Shown here: piece after piece, positions 53,586-64,000 of the stretch
Position numbering within the stretch: the stretch's first letter is position 1
How the letters are laid out: each line of letters starts with the position of its first letter
Assembly: GCA_005281725.1 (NCBI GenBank)
Contig: SSBO01000014.1
Span: forward strand, 1,175,550-1,239,549
DNA from: Wuchereria bancrofti
Lineage: Eukaryota; Nematoda; Chromadorea; Rhabditida; Onchocercidae
DNA length: 64,000 nucleotides
Direction: 5' to 3'
Made by a program: the position numbers and the translations under genes
Notes under the pieces: model-generated
Database searches by the model: none
What the model was told of the DNA's origin: nothing
Seen by the model: only the letters and a program-made list of their open reading frames with translations

Positions 53586-56500
53586 AAAGATTTTTTTCCT
53601 TCTTTTACTATTATCATAAATTAAAATAATAAATAAATCTTATCAATTTAAAAGAAAAAAGAATTATTTGAAAAAAAAAAAAATTTGTTAAGAATAAAAT
53701 GTTGAATGAAATCATACAATAATTATTCTGAAAATATAAATAACAAAAATTTTTACTTAACTTTGTAACATCATTGTGCTTAATGTCATTCAAACTGATA
53801 TATGCATAGATGTATATAATAATTGGATTGATCAACTTTTAGCTAAACAATAAATTCCCACGGGTAAAAATGATGAAAAGTTAAATTTTCCCCTCCCCTC
53901 TGTCTTCCATCCAAAGTTTAAAAATTACAAAGGACAAATTGAGAAATTTTCATGCTAAACTATCAATTCAACTATGTCATAGATTTTGGTATTTGAAATT
54001 TCTCACATTATCGCATCATTCATAATTTAAATAGTAGTAAACTAAATGACGAAGAAGATTTAAACGGACAAAATTAAAATTTTAAATTTAAAGTTAAAGA
54101 ATTGAAAATTAGGAGCAACTAAATTCGAGAAAAATTTTTACGAAAAAAAAAAACAAAATTTCCAAAATATTTCTTCCTTTTTTCGCTGAACACTTTTTGC
54201 TTCTTTTTTTCTCTCTTTTTCTCTTGAATAAAATTTTTAACAATTTGTAATATTTTAATTAATTTTAATTTATTCAAATTTATTCAAATAAAATGATCAT
54301 TTTATTTTTTTAGGTGAGAAAAAGGGAATAAAAATTATCAATTGTAGTAATAATAAAATTAATTCTTCACTTTTTTAATAATTTAATTTCACAATTGAAT
54401 AAAAAATTGAATTAGATGAAGTTTTTTCAACTCTTAACATTTGTCTTTTCTCTCCTCCTTTTTCTCTCTCCTCTCTCCCTTTTTTCTCTCTCTCTCTCTC
54501 CGAAAAGTTTATAAGGAATAGCTGAAAAAAAAAAGGATAGTATTACAAATGTAAAAATGTACGATGAGCTGAACAAACATTATCAGTTTTCATTCTCTTC
54601 AATTATCCGATAACTCATTTTTTTTTCTTTCTATTTCAACTTTTTAGTTCAAAAAAAAAAAATTTACAATTTTACAACAATTTTTACCAATTTTAAACAG
54701 ACCCTACCAATCAATCAATAAAGCCATATTTTAGCATTACTATTGTTTACATCAAATTATTGAAGCTAACTAATTTTTGAAGAAAAATATAAATTTCAAG
54801 ATTATATCAGTCAAATCAATAAAACTATATTTTAACTTTTATTTTATTATTGTTTATTTTTTTTTTCAGTTTATTACTATTGTTTATTTCAGTTTATTAA
54901 AAGCTAATTAATCATTTTTATTTGCTTCAAATTACTAAAACTAATTAATTAAAAAACGAAAACGAAAACAAAAATAACAAATAAAATATCTTATCGTATA
55001 TTTTAGAAAAAAAACAAATATTGTAATTATAAATTAAGTAAAAAGTAATTATTTCCATTATCAGAATAAGTTCAGTTTATTTACTTATAAAATTAAAACT
55101 ATTAAGATTTCATTGAAAACAAATAAAGCTAATTAAGTCAAATTTATTCTCTTATTAAATGACAACAATTAAATTTTGATTGAAACTTGTGCAAAAAAAG
55201 ACTGCTAATGAATGNAAAGATTTTTTTCCTTCTTTTACTATTATCATAAATTAAAATAATAAATAAATCTTATCAATTTAAAAGAAAAAAGAATTATTTG
55301 AAAAAAAAAAAAATTTGTTAAGAATAAAATGTTGAATGAAATCATACAATAATTATTCTGAAAATATAAATAACAAAAATTTTTACTTAACTTTGTAACA
55401 TCATTGTGCTTAATGTCATTCAAACTGATATATGCATAGATGTATATAATAATTGGATTGATCAACTTTTAGCTAAACAATAAATTCCCACGGGTAAAAA
55501 TGATGAAAAGTTAAATTTTCCCCTCCCCTCTGTCTTCCATCCAAAGTTTAAAAATTACAAAGGACAAATTGAGAAATTTTCATGCTAAACTATCAATTCA
55601 ACTATGTCATAGATTTTGGTATTTGAAATTTCTCACATTATCGCATCATTCATAATTTAAATAGTAGTAAACTAAATGACGAAGAAGATTTAAACGGACA
55701 AAATTAAAATTTTAAATTTAAAGTTAAAGAATTGAAAATTAGGAGCAACTAAATTCGAGAAAAATTTTTACGAAAAAAAAAAACAAAATTTCCAAAATAT
55801 TTCTTCCTTTTTTCGCTGAACACTTTTTGCTTCTTTTTTTCTCTCTTTTTCTCTTGAATAAAATTTTTAACAATTTGTAATATTTTAATTAATTTTAATT
55901 TATTCAAATTTATTCAAATAAAATGATCATTTTATTTTTTTAGGTGAGAAAAAGGGAATAAAAATTATCAATTGTAGTAATAATAAAATTAATTCTTCAC
56001 TTTTTTAATAATTTAATTTCACAATTGAATAAAAAATTGAATTAGATGAAGTTTTTTCAACTCTTAACATTTGTCTTTTCTCTCCTCCTTTTTCTCTCTC
56101 CTCTCTCCCTTTTTTCTCTCTCTCTCTCTCCGAAAAGTTTATAAGGAATAGCTGAAAAAAAAAAGGATAGTATTACAAATGTAAAAATGTACGATGAGCT
56201 GAACAAACATTATCAGTTTTCATTCTCTTCAATTATCCGATAACTCATTTTTTTTTCTTTCTATTTCAACTTTTTAGTTCAAAAAAAAAAAATTTACAAT
56301 TTTACAACAATTTTTACCAATTTTAAACAGACCCTACCAATCAATCAATAAAGCCATATTTTAGCATTACTATTGTTTACATCAAATTATTGAAGCTAAC
56401 TAATTTTTGAAGAAAAATATAAATTTCAAGATTATATCAGTCAAATCAATAAAACTATATTTTAACTTTTATTTTATTATTGTTTATTTTTTTTTTCAGT

Positions 56501-56844
56501 TTATTACTATTGTTTATTTCAGTTTATTAAAAGCTAATTAATCATTTTTATTTGCTTCAAATTACTAAAACTAATTAATTAAAAAACGAAAACGAAAACA
56601 AAAATAACAAATAAAATATCTTATCGTATATTTTAGAAAAAAAACAAATATTGTAATTATAAATTAAGTAAAAAGTAATTATTTCCATTATCAGAATAAG
56701 TTCAGTTTATTTACTTATAAAATTAAAACTATTAAGATTTCATTGAAAACAAATAAAGCTAATTAAGTCAAATTTATTCTCTTATTAAATGACAACAATT
56801 AAATTTTGATTGAAACTTGTGCAAAAAAAGACTGCTAATGAATG
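53586..56844. repeat. 1629-bp direct duplication around one N
   Basis: 53586-55214 and 55216-56844 have equal length and read the same, separated by one N at 55215. Both include a CT-rich tract (ctctcctcctttttctctct) and small open frames without gene character. The single N and the identity point to an assembly duplication rather than a biological one. Confidence 0.93.
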
Positions 56845-57640
56845 AATGCTGAAAGAAATAAACTTGACAACTTTGAAATTTTTAAGTCAAAAACTGAAAA
56901 GTTTCGCAACTTGTTGACAATTTTAAAAAAAAGAAAAAAATTTTCACACTCAAATAACTTTGAAATTCGAATCAAACATCAACCTTTTCCTTCGTTTTAT
57001 GCGCCATTCGGAAACAAAACATCGTTTCTTTATCCTTTCTTACAACTGATTTCTTAAAGAATTTACAGAAAAAATGAACAAAAATTTCGCCAAAAAAAAT
57101 TTTTAATTTAATAAATTGCAAAAAAAAAAAGATTGTAAAAGTTAGTGTTTCAAAATTTACACACATATTTAGAATTTATACGAATAATTATTATAATAAA
57201 TGCATGCAAATATATAATTATATTAAAAAGCACTGACAATTATTTATTAGCTATTACTTACAACAACTGTTATATATAAGAAAAATTTTTAATTTAAATT
57301 TATAAAATTGGTATTAAAAAAGAAATTAAATATATAATAAGATTAAAGGTTTCTTTAAGCATATAATATGAACATACAATTTAGAGGAATATAAATATAA
57401 ATGACAGGTGTTTCACAGGTTTACACGCATACACAATAATTTCACCAAGGTACGGTTGAGAAAACAATTGTCATTCAATAATTCTTATTGTTGTTGTTGT
57501 TGTGGCTATTTGTTGTTGTTTATGTTACTGGTGTTGTTGTTGTTTTTCTTCTTGTTTTTGTTGTTGTCATCCTTATTATTGTTATATCTAATTTTATTCA
57601 TTAATATGTTTCATAATCAAATAATTTCTTGTTATAATTT
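56845..57640. other. No gene seen, GTT microsatellite
   Basis: AT-rich sequence with a gttgttgttgttgtgg-type tract at 57488-57580. Nothing else recognised. Confidence 0.7.
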
Positions 57641-57654
57641 CTGAAGATTTTTTC

Positions 57655-57823
57655 CTGTAACAACAACTATAACAACAGCAACGACAACAATAACAATAAC
57701 AACAACAACAACTACAATCGCCATCATCTGACCATCACTATCATCATTATCACCATCAATAATAAAACTATCAAAATTATAATTCAATGTGTAATCCAAT
57801 AATTCTATTCTAAAAGAAAAGGG
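57655..57823 (-). other. Weak exon-like segment with Val-rich frame
   Basis: On the minus strand, after CTTTTAG, a frame reads LDYTLNYNFDSFIIDGDNDD, then DGQMM and a run of Val/Ile from GTT repeats, ending TGKNLQKL and a stop. The acceptor is good and the first half has protein-like composition, but no convincing donor follows. The Val run mirrors the AAC microsatellite, so it may be chance. Confidence 0.2.
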
Positions 57824-58133
57824 TAAAAAAACAAAATTTTCTTTCAAAAAAAAAATTAATTAATAAAAATTATAAATGTTAAAATATTATTGAATACCTT
57901 TTTTCCAATATAATAAAAAAAAAAATTTAGCAAAATGATGAAAAAAAGCTAACTAAAAAAATTATTGCATAAAAATAAAAATTTAAAAGAAGAGACGAAT
58001 GAAAAAAAAAAAACAGATGGGAAGAAAATAATGGTTTAAAATAAATCTATTATTAATTATAAATAAATAAAAAAATTTATTTCATTCTTTTTGAATTTTT
58101 AAATTACACACACATACATACACATACACACAC

Positions 58134-61100
58134 ATACACACATACAAATAGTAAATGTCATCGTAATAAGTTGTTGTTGTCGCCGTTGTAGAAATAGTAG
58201 TGGTAGTAGAAGTGGATATGAAGTATCCTTACATACGTAATATTGTTGTGGGTTCATCAGGTTGACAGTTGACAAATGTATGTGTCCTCTTCCCCCTCTT
58301 CTTTCTCTCTTCTTTCTTTTTCGTCACCTTTTTACTGGAACCTCCAAAAGCATAGCAAATACGAACAACGATAGATGAAATATGGAAGGATATATTCACA
58401 CACACATACATACACATACACACCTACACACACATACACGCCTACACACACATACACATACATACATCATGCGACCTTTTTCATATTTATGTGTAATTCA
58501 CAACTGTAATCCCGCAAAAGGTTACCACCTTAAAATCACTGAAAATCGCGATTATTTTCATTGCGATACTCTTCACAGATGAATAAATATGTATCTTATC
58601 GTAAACATTTCAAAATAGGGAGAAAGAGAGAAAGGGAGAGAGAGGGAGAGAGGAAGAGAAAAAAAGAGGAAATGAGGGAGAAAGAAAGTATGCATTAATT
58701 AATTTGAATTAAAATTTTAGCAAAAGATAGGATTAAAAAGTGAGAAAAGAAAAATTGTAATAATGAAAAAGGTAAAAGGAAAGAAAATTATTACTTTAAG
58801 AAATTACTACAAAAAAAAAAGAAGAATCTAAGGATTACTATAAAATTGAAATTTAAGATTTTATTTTTTTATCAAAAAGGATATATTATAATAAATTTGA
58901 AGCATTTATATTATTATTAATAAAAATGTAATTTTTTTTTTTGCCTTTTGCTTCTTAGTTTTCTAATCAAAAAGTTCATTAAACAAAAAAAAAGAAATAC
59001 AATGATTTTTATCATTCTATTCGAATTTTATCGCTTGATAAAAAAGGAAGATCCAATAATTGTATTATCGTTCTATCGTTATTTTTGTTTTTTTTTTTTC
59101 CTTTTTGCAGAACTAATAAAGATTTTATTGAAAAAATTTTCTTTGATGTTTTCTTTTTAAAAAATTTATGACTTTTACATTTTTATATAACAAAAAGAAA
59201 TTTTCATCAACTTAACTTTATAGCGGATAAATACAATAAAGATTAATGTGAAAGATTTATTGTCGATGGATAGTTTAGTTATAGCAGTAAAATCTTCATT
59301 CTTTCATAGTATTAGTATTAGTGTTGGCTTTTATAATTAATGTTATAAATCATAATTATAGTAGCTAATGATGATAATAGTAATATATAATGATGATTAA
59401 TGCGAATAATAATAATGACGATAAATAATAATAATAACGATAATGATAATAATAATATAAATAATAATAATAATGAAAATAATGATAATAACAACAACAA
59501 TGATGGTAATAATATTGATAATGGCAATGGTAACGATAATAAAAAATGACAATACTAACAGCAATGTTGATAACAGTAATAGTAATAGTAGTAATAATAA
59601 TAATAATAATAATAATGAAAATGGTAATAAAATAGATAAAGTAAGCTAAAATTAGACTAAAAGATAAAAAAGATTAGGAGTTGTTAAAAAAAATAGAAGA
59701 ATTGTTAAAAAAAATTTTTTTTTCAAAAAAGCTCTACTCGAATTTTATTAATTCACTATTATTATAATTGTATAAATACTAGTAAAAAAATGATAATAAT
59801 AATATAAATTCTTCTAAAAATTCGNATACACACATACAAATAGTAAATGTCATCGTAATAAGTTGTTGTTGTCGCCGTTGTAGAAATAGTAGTGGTAGTA
59901 GAAGTGGATATGAAGTATCCTTACATACGTAATATTGTTGTGGGTTCATCAGGTTGACAGTTGACAAATGTATGTGTCCTCTTCCCCCTCTTCTTTCTCT
60001 CTTCTTTCTTTTTCGTCACCTTTTTACTGGAACCTCCAAAAGCATAGCAAATACGAACAACGATAGATGAAATATGGAAGGATATATTCACACACACATA
60101 CATACACATACACACCTACACACACATACACGCCTACACACACATACACATACATACATCATGCGACCTTTTTCATATTTATGTGTAATTCACAACTGTA
60201 ATCCCGCAAAAGGTTACCACCTTAAAATCACTGAAAATCGCGATTATTTTCATTGCGATACTCTTCACAGATGAATAAATATGTATCTTATCGTAAACAT
60301 TTCAAAATAGGGAGAAAGAGAGAAAGGGAGAGAGAGGGAGAGAGGAAGAGAAAAAAAGAGGAAATGAGGGAGAAAGAAAGTATGCATTAATTAATTTGAA
60401 TTAAAATTTTAGCAAAAGATAGGATTAAAAAGTGAGAAAAGAAAAATTGTAATAATGAAAAAGGTAAAAGGAAAGAAAATTATTACTTTAAGAAATTACT
60501 ACAAAAAAAAAAGAAGAATCTAAGGATTACTATAAAATTGAAATTTAAGATTTTATTTTTTTATCAAAAAGGATATATTATAATAAATTTGAAGCATTTA
60601 TATTATTATTAATAAAAATGTAATTTTTTTTTTTGCCTTTTGCTTCTTAGTTTTCTAATCAAAAAGTTCATTAAACAAAAAAAAAGAAATACAATGATTT
60701 TTATCATTCTATTCGAATTTTATCGCTTGATAAAAAAGGAAGATCCAATAATTGTATTATCGTTCTATCGTTATTTTTGTTTTTTTTTTTTCCTTTTTGC
60801 AGAACTAATAAAGATTTTATTGAAAAAATTTTCTTTGATGTTTTCTTTTTAAAAAATTTATGACTTTTACATTTTTATATAACAAAAAGAAATTTTCATC
60901 AACTTAACTTTATAGCGGATAAATACAATAAAGATTAATGTGAAAGATTTATTGTCGATGGATAGTTTAGTTATAGCAGTAAAATCTTCATTCTTTCATA
61001 GTATTAGTATTAGTGTTGGCTTTTATAATTAATGTTATAAATCATAATTATAGTAGCTAATGATGATAATAGTAATATATAATGATGATTAATGCGAATA

Positions 61101-61516
61101 ATAATAATGACGATAAATAATAATAATAACGATAATGATAATAATAATATAAATAATAATAATAATGAAAATAATGATAATAACAACAACAATGATGGTA
61201 ATAATATTGATAATGGCAATGGTAACGATAATAAAAAATGACAATACTAACAGCAATGTTGATAACAGTAATAGTAATAGTAGTAATAATAATAATAATA
61301 ATAATAATGAAAATGGTAATAAAATAGATAAAGTAAGCTAAAATTAGACTAAAAGATAAAAAAGATTAGGAGTTGTTAAAAAAAATAGAAGAATTGTTAA
61401 AAAAAATTTTTTTTTCAAAAAAGCTCTACTCGAATTTTATTAATTCACTATTATTATAATTGTATAAATACTAGTAAAAAAATGATAATAATAATATAAA
61501 TTCTTCTAAAAATTCG
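58134..61516. repeat. 1691-bp direct duplication around one N
   Basis: 58134-59824 and 59826-61516 have equal length and read the same, separated by one N at 59825. Each copy includes CA-type repeats, a GA-rich tract, and an AAT/GAT triplet-rich stretch (first copy 59370-59640). As for the other N-flanked copies, an assembly cause is most likely. Confidence 0.93.
58233..58400 (-). other. Candidate 5' leader exon of tensin
   Basis: On the minus strand an open stretch ending ATATTACGTAT is followed by the good donor GTAAGG. One frame reads IVVRICYAFGGSSKKVTKKK and later FVNCQPDEPTTILR. It ends in phase 2, whereas the first tensin exon found needs phase 0, so it cannot be joined directly as coding sequence. 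It could be a noncoding leader exon, an exon joined through another not seen, or chance. A second copy lies 1692 bp higher because of the duplication. Confidence 0.25.
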
Positions 61517-63890
61517 AAATTCTTCTAAAACTACACTTAGTGATAAGAAATTTTAATGGAAATGGTTCTTCTTTTTTTTTTTTTTTTAAAAAAAAAGAAC
61601 GGAAAAATTACATAAACCAGAATGGCAATTAATACAAAAATATTTAATCCTTATGTGATGTGTTAGAATAAAAACAAGTTTATCATTAAAATTACCCAAA
61701 ACTAACCATTCAATTTGACATATCTATCTAACTGCCCATTAACATTCATTTAATATGATTGTTGTTAATGGCGATAAATGATAAGAAGAATTAATACAAA
61801 AGATGTCACATATAAATTTTCAGAATGTGGAATGTAAATATATATGTTTATCTCTTATCAATTTAATATATAAAGAAGAAAAGGAAAGAAAAAAAATTTG
61901 GATAATAAAGAGAAATAATTTTAAAATATTTAAAAATGGACATTTTGTTTTTCCTTTTATGAAAATAATAATGAATGGATAAATATTGCTAAAATTGCAA
62001 CAGTTATAGGTTTATTTTAACTATCAAATGTAATTTAGCATTTTTTATTAGAGATGTAAAAAAAAAAGAGCTGAAAATGAATTTGAAATAAATTAATTGA
62101 AAAAAATAAAGTGAAAAAGAAAGATAGTCATCAATTAATTTTGCACTATAAAAAAATTGATTTATTGAGTAGGAAAGGAAAAAATTTTAAATTTTTTCAT
62201 ATATTATCATTTTGTCATATTATAAAATTTTTATAACAGATGAAAATGAAAACTTAAATTAGTAATTAATTATTCATTCCAATTAATCATAATATATTGA
62301 TTATTCCTATTATGATTTATTATTTTCTACTAAAAAAAATTTTTTTCATTTTATTAATTTGCTATTAATAAAATGGGAATTTAATTTTTATAGAAATTTA
62401 ATTTTTATCTTTTTTTCTAACATTTATAGAAAATTGAGTGGATTATTTTCATTTAAAATTTCTCTCTTTCTCTCTTACATTTTTAAAATTTTCCTCTCCT
62501 CTTCATAAATTATTAATACATTTCTTTCTTTCTTTCTTTCTTTATTCATCTCTCATCCTATCCTCTCTTGCAGAGAGATTTGTCACCAATTTAAAGATGA
62601 ATGATCGTTGTGATAAATAATTTGTTATAATAATAATAATAACAATAGGTTTTATCTTTATTTCCAATAATATTGTTTAATAATGTCTTTATTCTCTTTA
62701 ACAAATAAAAATTTTGAAATTTAAGAAAAAATCAAATGTTAAATTTTTTTTTAAGAAAAAGAATATTTCGTTCTTTTTTAGATGTAATATTTATGAAAAT
62801 ATTGAAGTTTTTACTGCCAGAAATCATTAAAATGGGCAATTTTTATTTAGACAATTTTTTTTTTTTCAATCTAATTTATATGTTTAAAATATTCGAACAC
62901 TTTTTTTTTTTAAATGAGTATATTGAAATTAACAAAATGATGGATATTGTACTTTAGATTAGAAATAGTCTAATATAGTACAATTTCTTATGGTACTACT
63001 GCTATAACTTCTATAATTAATTATTTATTTACTAAGATAAATTAAAATTTCAAAACTTTTCATTTGTTGAATGAAAAAGTTTAATAATAGAAGCAAAAAA
63101 AAAAAACGAATACTATGAAAATTCTATTAAAAGCAAAATGATGAGACGAAAAAAGTAATAAATAAATAAAAATAAAACTTGAAGTGAAAAAAGAAGCGAA
63201 TTAAAAAAATGCTGATATGTAGCAATAGTAAGAATGATGGTGACAATGATAGTGACAATTATGGTGACAATAGCAGTGACCAGGTGATAACATTTGAGCA
63301 TTTTTGAACTTTTTAAAGTGCAAACATGCGTATGTAAAATGTACATTCTTTACAATTTCAAGTAGCGATATTTAATTCTGATTGAAATTTCGTCAACAAC
63401 ACACAATTGTGGAAAATATTCAAATACAAATGAATGATCAAAATTAATTTAAAAATAATGTAAGCATATGGAAAATTTATTTGCTTATAAATATTTTTTG
63501 TTTCATTTTAATTGACAAAAATTTTAAATAATGAGTTGAGTAGAAATTTTAAAATTCAAACAATAATAGGGACAAATTTAAATTGATAGCACAGCGGGAT
63601 GTATCAATGAGAAATGAAATTGTTAATGAATGAAATAAATGAGATTGAGAAAAGAAGAAAAGAAAGAATAGCGAAAAAAAAGAAGGAAGAAACGTTATCA
63701 CTTGGATCGGAAAATGAAGCTGATCAAATGAATTGATTGATTAAAAGATAAGAATTAAGAGGTTAGAGTTTAGAAATAAGAAATATTAAAATACTATTTA
63801 TTTGCGTAAGAATCATTTCACAAAAAAAAAAAGTTATGCAATCAAAAAGAAAAAATGGATAATAAATATAAATTAGATGGATAAATTACC
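61517..63890. other. No gene seen
   Basis: AT-rich DNA with a tttc microsatellite at 62521-62543 and a short ggtgacaat/agtgac repeat at about 63238-63282. No exon or RNA gene recognised. Confidence 0.7.
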
Positions 63891-63909
63891 TTTTAAAATG
63901 AAATTTTCC

Positions 63910-64000
63910 CACAAAAATTATTATTGTTATTATGATTATTATTGTTATCATGATTATTATTGTTATTATTTTTATTATCATTATTGTCATTATTATGATT
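63910..64000. repeat. TTATTG/TTATTA simple repeat at right edge
   Basis: Imperfect repeat of attattattgttatt with gattattattgttatcat variants, running to the right edge. Confidence 0.85.

Noticed and set aside
53614..55465. Two identical 73-codon frames 1630 bp apart
   Set aside because: They lie in the N-joined duplicated block. The frame is Phe/Ile/Asn-rich AT sequence without gene features.
58382..58582. Small plus-strand frame with a His/Thr run (HTHTH)
   Set aside because: The His/Thr part is a CA microsatellite. The downstream part has no recognisable family, and the same frame recurs only because the segment is duplicated.
63220..63310. Plus-strand Asp/Asn/Gly repeat (NDGDNDSDNYGDN) followed by a GT
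   Set aside because: Short ggtgacaat repeats explain it. No acceptor or partner exon could be joined.
1..64000. Transposons or retroelements
   Set aside because: No transposase, integrase or reverse transcriptase motif and no long terminal repeats were seen. The large direct repeats are centred on N runs and look like assembly joins.

Overview
This is a very AT-rich (roughly four fifths A+T by eye) eukaryotic window. It is dominated by one large intron-rich gene on the minus strand, a tensin (the focal-adhesion family with a PTEN-like phosphatase domain followed by a C2 domain). Twenty-three exons can be joined from 51508 down to 3901. Every junction is GT-AG and phase-compatible, and the exons give 1122 continuous codons without a stop. 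The product runs: PTEN-like phosphatase domain (exons 1-5), C2 domain (exons 5-7), an Asn/Asp/Ser-rich then Glu-rich linker, and a long, poorly conserved, Pro/Ser/Asn-rich middle region. The open frame ends in the middle of a codon at exon 23, so the C-terminal SH2 and PTB domains expected of a tensin must lie beyond the left edge. The true 5' end is not certain either.

Tensins are restricted to animals, so this is a metazoan. High AT, homopolymer runs, many microsatellites and Asn/Asp/Thr-rich coding runs fit an AT-rich invertebrate such as a nematode or a mite. The window does not settle which.

Layout, right to left (5' to 3' of the gene): 64000-51509 is upstream or 5'-intronic sequence with two large direct duplications and only weak candidate leader exons. 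51508-40331 carries the phosphatase and C2 exons. 40330-24303 is introns with one exon at 35.7 kb, including an 11.3-kb intron rich in minisatellites. 24302-10697 holds a dense cluster of twelve exons. 10696-3901 is a 5-kb intron plus three exons. 3900-1 is noncoding.

The rest is introns, and many of these contain tandem arrays: 30-, 42-, 43-, 62-, 68-, 79-, 104-, about 118-, about 140- and 265-bp units, and a 78-bp higher-order AAC-type repeat. Eight runs of N are present besides the 164-base gap at 23396-23559. Seven of these eight are flanked by near-identical direct copies of 148-1691 bp. That is the signature of assembly joins in which two haplotypes, or the two sides of an unclosed gap, were laid end to end. 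No tRNA, rRNA, transposase or reverse transcriptase, CRISPR array or prokaryotic-style operon was found.

I did not find a clearly new biological system. The points most worth a second look are the phosphatase loop HCKGGCSR (catalytic Cys and Arg both kept), the AAC minisatellite that is open in reading frames on both strands, the intronic repeats carrying copies of the 5' splice-site hexamer, the intron built almost wholly from a 43-bp repeat, and the gap-flanking duplications.
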